A DNA stretch of 64,000 nt from Malachius bipustulatus. Taxonomy: Eukaryota > Arthropoda > Insecta > Coleoptera > Melyridae. Each line of letters opens with the position of its first letter. The stretch's first letter is position 1. Positions 49,401 to 62,300 of this stretch are shown here, one piece after another. The position numbers were made by a program, and so were the translations under genes. The stretch covers positions 15,379,507 through 15,443,506 of the forward strand of contig OU342632.1 in assembly GCA_910589415.1 (NCBI GenBank), written 5' to 3'. The notes under the pieces are model-generated. The model ran no database searches. It was not told the origin of the DNA and saw only the letters and a list, made by a program, of their open reading frames with translations.

Positions 49401-50296
49401 AGCTAGGGCCAATCGAAGTGTGGCCAATAATGTAAAAGGCCGCACTTAACATTATCTTGGTTTTCTTGATGTTTATTGAAATGCTAATGTTTTCTATTAT
49501 TTTGAAAAGACCTGTTAATTACTATCAACGCAATTTTAATTAGAGTATTTTTCTTAGATATTCATTTTTTTATTTATAGTATTTAACCATGCTTCACGGT
49601 TAATTGGCAAATTCCACTTTAAATAATGTTTTCAGATTTTGGTTCCAGATAATATTGTAAAAATAAATCACTCGTCGCCGGCAAAGCAAATTAAAGCGTC
49701 TTATGAAGTGTAATAACAATTAAAAATCTTCAAGGAAATGAAATCTAAGAGCAAAGTACCAATGCAGTACCGTGCTATTGTATTGTTGATTCATTTGATG
49801 TGTTAGATGGTTCCACGGTATTTAACCCGTGGTACTCCCCTACTTATTCAGTATTTCAGGCCGCACCAACAGTAGCGCACCTTTTAATTTGCCAAAGTTA
49901 CACCTTTGATTCAACATTGAAAATTTTAGTTCTTGCGCGACCGCAGACGAAAGAGTTACTAACTGTTAACTTTTCATATAAAAATGAAATAAAGAATAAA
50001 TTTTTTACATATTTGGATTGAAAAATATTTTAATGACCGAATTATAGTATGAAGATTCGCGAAGTTAAAAGTGTGTTGTATTGTATGTTAATGGATTTTT
50101 CTTGAGAAAGATCTAAATAATAAGAATATGTTCAAATAACGAATGGATCTCTAATTGCCCGCTTTTGTGTTCGTTATGTTATGTTAATTAGTGTTGTGGT
50201 TAACTGAGGAGAAAACATACAGGAGGTGTTGTAATAATGGTAGTGTTTGGCCTCCGAGGACAATGTAATACCCTTTAAGTAGACAGAGTGTTCAGT

Positions 50297-50381
50297 ATGA
50301 ATTTCTGCCAGAGTTCTGTGATATTATTTCTAGTTATAGTTGTTAGTGATGCCAGTATTATTATAATCGAAGATGCAAGAG
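50297..50381 (+). CDS. PAN gene exon 1b: alternative signal peptide
   Basis: MNFCQSSVILFLVIVVSDA is a clear signal peptide, followed by SIIIIEDAR and a phase-1 donor G|gtaatt. Joined to 51739 it gives Ala-Cys-Phe-Arg. No TATA box is apparent; the ATG lies in TTCAGTATGA. Confidence 0.8.
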
Positions 50382-53300
50382 GTAATTAATTTAATTACTA
50401 TTTTTGTTTACAGACTTCGAAATAAAAATTCTGGTCCTATAAAAAGAAAAAGGCACTTCTAACGCATTTTCCTTTAATATTTAAATTTTTATTTTTAACA
50501 ACAATGAAAAAGAATTACACCCACCTACATTGCAAGAATTTTATTGCAAAGTGTTGTAGTATCCGGAGAGCGAGATATTTAATAATTTTCCGCTTGGTGA
50601 TCATCAGGTGCATTTAATGCTCCAGCTTAGCGGCACATTTATAACGTTAACAGTTCTAAAATGTAACTTAATAAAAAAAAACTAAGTAGTCTTCACACCG
50701 ATGCATCTAATGACATACTGTTATGAAAATGCACAATAATTGACTTGTTCCGTTTGCCAGGATTATGAAAATTACTTAATCTTATTAAAGATTTTAGAAT
50801 CTAAAGTACAGGATGGTCCATCACTTATGTCTACCTCCGAAATAGAAGTTAATTTTAAAGATAAAAAATTGAAACTTTGAGGATTTGCGTAATTAAACGA
50901 CCACAAGATGACATAATCAGTTTCATTGATTTTTTTTCGTTCGGATTCTAGCGATAAAAAACTGGAATTTATTGATGAAGTGGCGAAGAAATCGATAAAA
51001 AAATCGATTTCTACCGATGATTTTATCAATATCGCTGAAAAGGAATATAAAAAAACTAATTACAAGGTTTTAATTAAATAAATTTGGTTATATAGAAATT
51101 ACTAGCAATGATATAGAAATGATAGGTAGAATGATTGATTTATGGTGTGTAATAAAGTGATCAATATAATCTGAAAAGGGCAGGTATCATAAATTCTTAA
51201 GTAAACTGCTTAGGTAAAATCCTATAGTCTTATAAATAGGCATACCCCCTGTAAATTTGCACGACACTACATTTACTCAGTTTACTTAAGAATTTATGGT
51301 ACCTACCCTTTCAGATTATATTGATCACTTTACTACAAACCATAAATCAATCATTCTACCTGTCATTTCTAATAACTATATTTTATTCAATTAAAGACTT
51401 GTAATTAGTTTTTTGATATTTCTTTTCAGCGATTTTGATGTTATTAATAAATTTCTACCTATGTATGGAAGAAAAATCTATTTTTTCTCCACTTATGACT
51501 AAATTACACTTTTTATCGCTAGTGTCCGAATGAAAAAAATTAATGAAACTGATTATGCCATTCTGTGGTCCTTTAATTACACAATCCTCAAAGTTTCAAT
51601 TTTTTATCTTTAAATTTAACATCTATCTCATGGTGGACATAAGAAGTGATGGACCATCCTGTACTGTAGGTATACCAGAAATATATCGTAATATAGTTCT
51701 TCTACATTTTCTTATGTTTTCTCGAATTGTTTTTCCAGCATGCTTCCGAAGAGCCTTAGCCGGGAAGAGAGTGTCGCGTCATTTAGTACAAAGATCGTTG
51801 TACTGCGAAACTGCTGAAGAATGCCAAAAAGAATGCGCCGATGAAAAATATTTTCTCTGTGAAGGATTTAACTACAGGTAAATGCTTACTTTTACTATTT
51901 TTACAAAAGGACTAAAAACTAATGTGTATAAAACGCATCAGTACCTATGTGGACCTTAGCCTAATTAAACTATTACTTTTACCAAATAGACTAAGATGAG
52001 ACTCATGATTGTTGTTATGGTTTCAATTGCTATGGTATTTTTCGAAAAAATAACTATAGGTCATTTAATTTTTCTTATGAGAACCTGTACCTACGTTTGA
52101 TGCTAAAAATCGATTGGAATTTTTATTAAAGGCAGAGGTTTTATCTACATACAAAGTCGATTTTAAGGGTGATAAAAATTATAAGATTTTCACCCTATAA
52201 GTATAAAAAATGTCATTCACGCAAAAAAGAGGCCACAATCAAAAGGGATATAAGTCTGTTTTACTTGTTTATTCCCTGAAGATTTCTTTCAGTGATTCAA
52301 TAAAAGTTACGATTACACGACTTTCAGTGAGTATTTTGCTCAAAAAGGATACATACGTGTGGTAGATAACATTAGAATTTATTATTTTGAGATGCAAAAA
52401 ATAATACATAACTGAAAATTAAATTACCTGTACCTTTGTCTTTTGAAGCTTCAACGCAATCATTCCAAAGAAATTAAATTGACTAAAAGGGTGTATAGGT
52501 TGATTTATAATCCCTAGAGATAAATGTTCCATAATAATGTTAACAATCTCCAGATTTGGATAAATTTAGTAAAAATAATTTCAAAAATCGCTGTGTGATT
52601 TATTCCTACGAGACACTTCTGCAAAGATATTACCATGTTAAAGTTAAGGGCTGTAAATCTTTTTTTTGCAATAGTTGGCCGATTTTGATAATTTTTGGTA
52701 TAATTTTGAAATAAATTGCAAATTGTTTAGAATAATGTTTTCTATTCTCTTGTGGCACATACATGAACCTCGGGATGGCACAACCCCCTCATTCACTTCA
52801 AAAAAATAACAAAAGTGAAAATTTTACTAATTTTTTAGATTAATTTTCTTTTAGTTTCGTATTTATTACATAAAAAATGTATCACGATTTATTTCGATAG
52901 AGCGAACCGTTATCGAGATAAACGTCCTTTTATAGTAGTTGATGCAGCAAAGGAACTTGCTACATTTTAAGTAAATTTGAACAAGTTGGCTGATCTTTGT
53001 CAGTAAATTAAAAAGGAAACAAAACAGTAACCCTCAAAAAGTTTTTTTTAATAATAAATGTTCAACATTAGCACCTTCTTCTCTAATGCATGTCGAAGAC
53101 AGGATTGCTGAGCATGCTTCAACATTTCTTCATTTACCCCGATACAATTTGAAAAATACAAAATCCTCTCTGGTAGATCTTTGATTGTCTCCACTAGTGC
53201 TGACATAAACAAGATTCTTTAGATGTCCCTAAAAAACGAAATCTGGTGGATTAAAATCTGATGATCGTGGCGGAATAGGTAGGTACACCAAGGCCTATCC

Positions 53301-56300
53301 AGTGGTTTGGGAAAACGTTATGGAACTGTTCTCTTACTTCAAGGCTAAAATGTGGAGGTGCACAGTCATGCATAAACAACATATTTAATCCAGTATGAAT
53401 ATCAATGTTCTTCTAAAGCTAAAGGTAACAACTGTTTCATAAGAAATTAATGGTAAAGTTACCCATTAAGTTGAGGTGGGAAAAATATAGGGCCAAGTAT
53501 TCCTGTCCAAACATTTACACTAAATTTTCTTTGATGGTGCGTTTGAATGGTGGCTTGTGGATTCTGATCAGACCAAACGTGGAAATTATGACAATTAATG
53601 AGACCATCTCTGCCGAAACCTGCTTCATCCGTATACAATATGGATTGAAGAAATGCCGAATTTTGTACATATATTTTCGCACAAACCACTGTGAAAATTG
53701 TACTCCGACAGGAAAGTCTACTGGACTAAGCGCATGTACTTTCTGGAGGTAGTGAGGATGTGGCATTTGTGTTTTAAGAATGCGACCAATAATTGATTTT
53801 GGAATATTGCTCTGCAGCGCTAATGATCGAATAAAATATTTGGATTAGCAGAAACTGCATCTATATGTTACGCTCCTGCTGAATATTACGTAGTCTTTGT
53901 AAAGGTCGGTTCCGAGTTCTATTTGGAGCGAATTTTCCTAAAATATGAAATAGGATTTTGTATTTTCAAAAAAATTTTAATGAAAATAATAAACTCACCA
54001 GTTTCTTTCTAGCTCAAACGTTGATCTACCCCATCAAATGTTTTGCGATCGGGAGCTCTATGATCTGATGGATATCTTTCCACGTATAATCTTCTGGCTT
54101 CGAGAGCATCACAATTCGCCATTCCATAAATAATTATATGCATAGGTTAAACCTTTACTATCTATTTGTCAGCGTTTGTGTGCCTAATTCATTCTCAAAT
54201 CAGTTCGAATTGAATCTATCAAAAACAAGTCTATTTGACATCTATTCTACAAGAGATTAGAAAACATTATTCTAAACAATCTAAAATATTGAAAAATTGT
54301 AGGTACCAAAAATTATCAAAATCTGCCTACTAATGAAAAAGTTATTGCAAAAAATACATTTTCAACCCCTAACTTTAAGTGGTAATATCTTTGCAAGGGT
54401 GTCTCCTAGGAATAAATCTAATAGCTATTATTTTATTTATTTTTACTAAATTTGCCCAAATCTGTAAAATTGCCCACATATATTATGGGACATCTATGAG
54501 TCGGAAAAAACCCGAAATTTCCGAAGTTTTTCAGACGCAGCGAAACCACTTTCCCCTCTGAGGGTGCTCAACACGATGGCGTAGGGCAAATTTCTTTTAC
54601 GGGTTGCCTTCACCCCCTATTGGCCAAAAACCAACCCCTTTTTTTTTAAATATCCGTTCTAAGGCCCCCGGGTCGGAAAAAACGCGTGCAACTCGCTTCT
54701 GGAGATACCTTGTATCTAATGACAACTGCCCGTCACCCTACGCCCACCCTCTTGGCCAAGAACCACCCTCCAAGGAGGTTGAAAATGTTTTTTCTTATAA
54801 TCCTGAATATTTCTGCATTCTCCCGTTTTCAAAGATGCTAAACACGATGGTGACCATTTTACACCTCTACCACCTGTTTTCATTCCCCCAAATCGAGGAA
54901 AAAACCCTCCAAGGGGGTTTAAAATGTGTTTTTTCATTAATTATTTAATCAATTATTAAGTTATTAGTAAAAAAAGCTTTTTTTCGACAAACTTGGTTTT
55001 TTACTTGGACGCGCACCCATGGAACTGATTTTTGTGTGTTTATGTTCTATGACCTCTTCACAAACACAAACAATTATTTTAGGAAAATCTTGGATCAGAT
55101 TTTTTATGAACTTTTGGTACATTTTGTATTCTACCTACTGGATTAAATGTGTATAAGTCAACTTTTTTCCTTTTTGTTTGTGGTCACAGAACTGTAAAAA
55201 CCATTTTTCTTGATTTTTTTATAAAATCTGGAAACGTAATAATATTATAGGGTGATGCATTCAAAATAAGAGAGTTGTTTGCTGCTACCGGTATTACTGG
55301 CGGAAGTGGCATGGGGTTATAAATATTTTAGATCAGTTCGTCGAATTAGAAATCATGAGTTTAGAAATTTTCAGACACCCTCTATACTTACACAGGATGT
55401 TTTGGACTTAAAAACACTTTAAAGTGAGCGTTCTCGACTCGAATTTAAAAATTCTAATAATGATATAGTAGTATTATTCTTTAAGCAACATACTTTGACA
55501 AAAAAATTATCCCGTTCCTCTTTTATCACCCATTACATTTTAGTTTACTGATTTTTCAACAGCTTTTGAAATTTGTTAAACTGTTTTTTATGGAGATCAC
55601 GACAAAAGCTGCAATAACAACCATGTGAATCTGTAGAGGGGGGGAGGGGGTAAGGAGTCCCAGAGAACTTCGAGTACATTATTTACACCCCTTCTAAAGC
55701 TCAAATCCAAAATAGTAGTCACTAACTGACATTACTGAAAAAGGAATTTCAGAGAAGCGGCATGCAGAAACTGACGTTTAGAGGAAAATTTTCTGCTTGC
55801 CGCTTATCCAAAATAGTTTTTTTAGTAACGTCAGTTGTTGTCTACTATTTTGGATTTGACCTATAGAAGATACATTTAGGCATCATCCCTTAGGTAACTT
55901 TAGAGAATTTATTTTTTTTATTTTTTTTATTTCTGCCAGGTTTGAAGTTGGGTTGTGATTACTCTCGGTTTCCCGATTGTTATATTACCACTACGACTTT
56001 TACCTTATTATGATCTTCATATACCCGACGCCTTAGCCCTCCCCGCTTTATGATCAAACTCCCATACATGAAAATAAATTTTAAAGGCGGGTTAGGTCAC
56101 AATCTATTCAAAAATCATAATTTAACCAATAAATTCTGGGGCTACCCAACTCAAACCTCCTAACTCACAAAATAAAATCTCCCTTTAAAACATTTTATAC
56201 AGGGTGCACCATGTATCCTTCTCTATATTGCTATCTCCTGAACTTTAAGAGATACAGGGTCGGTTAAATTAGAGAAAAGATGCGCAGTTTTGTGGCCATC

Positions 56301-59300
56301 TCGAATTCGTCAAAACATGCAAGATATCTGTGACCGTTCCTGAAATATCATGAAAAAACTGAAAAATCGAGATTTCTTATTTTCCTCATATCTTTTTTAT
56401 TATTGGAAATTAATAAATAATTTTTTGTAGGCTTACATAAGCCGTTAAGAGCTATCCATCTGACATTTCAAAAATTTTCAAGGCCTATACTAGATCCTAG
56501 ACTTTTCACAGTCAACTTTCGTTTTTCTTATGGCCGCCATATTATTTTTTATGTCGTTCGATATGAAAAAAATAATGGAAAACAAAAATTAATAAACTTA
56601 AAAAAAAAATTTTTTAATTTTTATTCTAAATTTTCCAAAGAAAAACCTAATAAAAAATCGTCGAAAAACGTCAACATTTGTAAAATATGCCGAAATAGTG
56701 CTTGCCTTATGGTTTTTTTAATTTATGTATGAAATTCGGTCTAAGAATGTGTCTTTTTTGTGAAGAAAAAAGAAGAATAAAAAAAATTTTAATTTATTTT
56801 TTGAAGTTTAACAATTTTTGTTTTTATGATTTTTTTATACCGAACAACATGAAAAAAAAACACTATGGTGGCCATAAGAAAAACGAAAGTTGACTATGAA
56901 AATTCAGGGATCTAGTCGGCTTTGAAAATTTTTGAAATGTCAGATGGGTATCTCTTGACGACTTATGTAAGCCCACAAAAAAATATTCATTAATCTCCAA
57001 TAATAAAAGAGATATGGAAAAAATAAGAAATCTCGATTTTTCAGTTTTTTCAGGATATTTCAGGAACGGTCACAGATATCTTGTATGTCTCGACGGAATC
57101 GAGATGGCCACAAAATTGCGCTCCTTTGGACTTGTTTAACTGGCCCTGTATCTGTTAGCGTTAGGAGATAGCAATATAGAGAAGGATACATGGTGCACCC
57201 TGTATAATATCATAAACTACTTCTATCTAATTTTGTTACATTTAATTCCGAGATTCATTTAAGTGATTGATACTTGTTCAAAATTAGATAAAATCTTGTA
57301 TGAAACACTAAAATGTCTTTTAGAGGTCCATCAAAATAATGTTGACATTTTTTCAGCACTCTACAGGGTGTTTCAGATATAGGGCAAAATTTAAACGAGT
57401 AGTTCATTTCATAAATATAAGTTGAAAAAATAGATTTCAGCTAAAAATTACGTTTCTTTTAAAAGATACAGGGTGTCAAAGTTAAAAAATATTTATAACA
57501 GTTTTTGGTTATAACTCGTGTAAATTTAAACCGATTTTGATAAAACTTGGCATGAACAATAAGCAAACAAAACTCTTTAATTTGGCTATTCAGTTCTAGT
57601 AGACGTCTTTTTAGTGTCCTTCAGTTTTTGTTTTTTTCATACGCGGCACCGTTTTTAACATATTTTAAGTTTTCTCAGGAAATGATGGGCAATTGAATAA
57701 CGGTTTTGTAATTTCAATAAAGTCAGTGGCGTAAAAAATAGGGAGGGAAAAGGGGCTTCAACCCTGACATCTACGCCACTGGAGGACGTCTATAAAACTT
57801 GAAATAGCCAAATTAGAGATCCCAATTTGCTAGATAAAAAATTTACTTGTGTAATTTTTACGATTTTCATTTCGATTTCTTCGCTTATTTCAATAAAGCT
57901 GTCTAAAAAATGTTGTATGCATTCCTAGCGCGAAATTATTGCGCTTTCAAATGATTTTTTGTCTCGACTGCCGCCTCGAGAAAAAAGTCCCCAATCTCAA
58001 GCGCCAATTAAAGTTCAATTTCGCGCACTAAATACACAAAATAACTATTTTGTGTAAGTCGTGTCATTTTGCGGAATCTTGGTCACCCTGCAAACAGTCC
58101 ACTTACCCTTGCTGATTACAACAAAACGAAGATAATATTGTACTCAATAAAATTGTCTTCTTTCAGACTCGATCCCTCAGGTCGTGGTCGCGGAGACTGC
58201 GAACTTCTGGACCTTCCTCTCTCCCGTCTAGACTTACGCCGAGACATTTACCCGGATAGAGACTACGATTACTACGAGCGAGATCGTAACGCTCCCACCG
58301 ATTGCCGTCCAGGTAGGGGCGGCTACCGCCGTCCACCTGGAGGATACTACAGCGAAGAGGACTATAGAGACGATGGAGACTATGATTATCCGGCACCAGC
58401 ACCACCGCCATATGGAGGGAACAGAAGGGGAGGTAAATATATAGCACCAGAAGCGGTTCTTTGGGATGTGCTCTGCCTGACTAAGGATGAGTCAGGATAA
58501 TAGAGATTCAAAAATGGTTATTTTTATGGATATTTTAAGGATAGCTGTAATCTTCTGAAGGGTGTGTAAAAATGAACCCCAAATCATTTCATTAGTTAAA
58601 ATTTTAAAAATGTAAAACTTCACAGGGTACATTTTCGCCATTTAGGTACTAAATATTAAAAGATTTACAAACAGTAGATTCACAACTTGTGCTATTTTGT
58701 TCAATGGAATTTTTATTGTTTAACTGCCTATATTAGATCCTGCCATATTTTTCTTTAATCATCTTCAATCGCCATACTAATATACATCTAGAAATAAATT
58801 AATAAGAAATCAAGTAGTGTCTACCATACATAAATACTCAGTAGCAATAATTCTTAGTATTACCTACCATATAATATACTGTAGTAGTAAAGTAGCATAT
58901 ACCTAAATAAGGACATCCAAAGAACAGAACATAATTTTGGAAATATTTTCCCAAACACTTTTTTTAGTGCAATAAATTTCAACGATTATGGCAAAAAGAC
59001 TTGCCTGTTTTGCAATAAACGAAAAGATAGAAACTTTATTAAAAAATTGTTCTTTGTTAATTAATATTATTTACAAAAAAAGCAAGTACAAAGCATTTAT
59101 ACAATTTGAACAACTAACAAAGTAAACTCATACTTCGATAAGAGAGTGATATCCTATCCCTAACACAAATGCAATGGATTTTATTTTGCTATTAGCATAT
59201 AAATTAATATATACCTACTTTATATTTAGAATTTATATTTATTGTATACCAAATTTGTTCAAACATTAAAGTAAATAAGACATAAACTTTTGTTTTATTT

Positions 59301-62300
59301 TTCCAGACTTCTCCTACCATGAATCTCATCATTCCCAGAGTGACAACTCATACAATCATAACCATGACCGCAATGATCATCACTACCTTCCACACGATCG
59401 TTACAGGCCTGAAAACCATTATCTACCCGACCGAAGACCTGACTTGCCAAAGCCCCACTATCCGAGAGACAGATTTCACTTCGACAGGGAGAAAGATAGG
59501 AATTATTGGGGTTTTCACGATAACTGGGGTTCTTATGGAGGTTCATATGGTAATTTTGGCTATGGGGGTGGGTACCAAAATAATAACCGACATGATTACG
59601 ACAGAAACACTGGAGTAAATAAGCATTACTTACCTCCTAAATATGGTCCTGAGAATAATTATTGGGGTCAATATGGTGGTACGTATGGTAATGGTGATTA
59701 TGGCAATGGACATGGAAATGGATATGCCCCGAATTCGGATTCTTGGAATAATAGTAACAAAGTACCTAATACTGACATATTGCCTCCTTATAGCAAACCC
59801 AATGAGGGTAGTTATTTACCTACTCCCTACAAACCTGGAGGGTATCACAGCGATAGGAGGACAGATCATGTAGGAGGACAGTCACCCTCATTTAATCATT
59901 ACTTGGATTCGATTTTGCCAGCTGAGCCAAGGTTGCCAACTTATGATTTCTTGAGAGATGGTAAGTCATATTCCTAATAACCATTTCAGAAATTATTTGG
60001 ATAGTTCTATATATTTTTGTTAATTTGCTCTTTCAGAATGCTCTCTGAGAAGTGCATCTGGTTTCAAACTACACAAAACAATCGTTAAAAAATATTACGC
60101 GGTTCCAAGTATTTACGAATGTGAGCTGCTTTGCTTTAAAGAGGCAGAATTTCTTTGCCAGTCATATTCTTACAGGTAGGTAAAAATTATACAATTTAAT
60201 TCCTAAGGATAATTAATACAAAATTTCTCTAAATAGGTATACAATAAGTCCCAGCGCCCCAACCGAAAACTGTTACCTGAGCAACAGAAACCATAAAGAA
60301 CTGAATTATTATACTGACCTGGAACCGGATAGGGACTTTGATATATATACCATGAATAACCAGAATAAGTGCTTGCAACCGTTGGTAAATCATAGAGAGA
60401 TGGGTGGTAAGTATTAAAGAAATATAATCATTTCACCCAACAGTTAAAAAATCAAAATTTTATATTTCAGATTGCTTTTATAGAGTACGTAGTGGCCAAA
60501 GACTTGATTATAAAATCGTTAGAGACACCTTGTCTGTAAGATCCATTATAGAGTGCCAGATTGCTTGCTTGGAAGCCAAACGATTCACCTGCAGAGTTTA
60601 CAGCTTTAGGTAAAATTTTACTTAATTTTCCCTTTCATTCTGATTTTTATTCTATGGTACTATCAAATTTCTGGTGAATGGTAGCAAAAAGCTTCAAGGT
60701 TGGTGATGGGTTTTTTATACATCTCATTTGAAGGATATTTTCCGCTAAATTTTCAAAAACCAATCAACTATAAAAAAAGTTTTACTTATTTTATTATTGG
60801 ATAAAAGGTATGGTTCACCTACAATTGGAGGCTCAATCGACAACTGCCAATTAACAGACTGGCCTTTCCATGAATTGGATCCAAGAATTCACTTCTTACC
60901 AGAAACAGGCTTTGAAGTGTATGAAAGAGGCAGCTATGGACATGGTTGCGAACCGCATCATCCTCTGATTAGTGGCAATAAACCAAACCCGGGTCTGCAG
61001 ATTGATCAAAGTAAGTAGTACAAGTACAAGTACACCCTCAGAACCATTTTTTACATTTAAAAAATTTCCAGTTTGTTACATCGGTTTTGGTACACCAGCC
61101 AGACTCTTGCCTCAAGCAACACGTAAAGCTTTAAGAGCTGAAACTGAACTGGAGTGTAAAGCTGCTTGTTCTAAATCAAGAGAGGGTACACTTTTCCAGT
61201 GCATGTCATTTAGTTACAGGTAAAATAGAAAATAACTCACGAACGAAAGACTGTCTTTTTCTTGAGTCTTTGAAATCTAATTCTTTTATTATTTTAAACT
61301 TTTCTTGAATCCTGAAATTAAAACTGTCCACAGGCATGGCGGAGCCGACGTAAAACCAAACTGTGAACTCTCCGACATAATGCAAAGAGATCTCTTGGTC
61401 AATGTCGACTTTGCTCCTGACACGGAATCCAGATTATATGCCTGGGACAACTACAACCCCGAATGTAAAGAACTTGCAAATAAACCCATACATGATCATG
61501 GTGTGCATAACACCATTGATAATGACAATCACAGGATCGATGATGGTATCTACTATCATAATATATTTCAATTATTCTAGCAGACGTAATAATTCTGTTT
61601 TAGGTCCATTGACAGGCTTAGATACTTGGAGGGTGTACAGTGTAAGCGGCTGGCCTTGTCGCAGAGGCACTAGATGCAAACAAAACAGAGCAGCTGGTTT
61701 CTGGTATTGCGAATTGGAATTTGGAGATGAATATGCTTGGGACTATTGCTGTCGACCAGATCATCAATGCGGTTATTCTAAAGGATATCATTACCAATGG
61801 TGAGTTGTGATGTAATGGAGTATTAGATCGCAAGATCGCAAACTTTGACCAAAAAAAAACTGTTAGAAAAATAGCTCTGGACTTTTTACTACTGCTGAAT
61901 CTAATTATTTTCTCTGACTATTATTATAGGTGTTATGTCGGTCCTATTCGATCTCAATGGAGGAAGTGCAACGATAGATACTATCCATACATCCATACGC
62001 ATGTGGACAAAATTGATGATAACAGAAGAAAGCCATATTTACCTTCACCCTCTTTCGACAACAATGGTGGTAAGCCATACTTACCTCGACCTTCTTTTGA
62101 CAACCATGGTGGTAAGCCATACTTACCTCGGCCATCTTTTGATAACCATGGTGCTAAACCATACTTACCTCGACCATCTTTCGATAACCATGGTGCTAAA
62201 CCATACTTACCTCGACCATCTTTCGACAACCATGGTGGTAAGCCATACTTGCCTCGACCATCTTTTGATAACAATGGAGCTAGACCATACCTACCTGGAC

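Noticed and set aside
54604..54948. 114-residue Pro-rich ORF
   Set aside because: Explained by a diverged non-coding tandem duplication (54540-55140).
59319..59618. 99-residue ORF over the PAN linker exon
   Set aside because: Wrong frame of the spliced exon 59307-59960.
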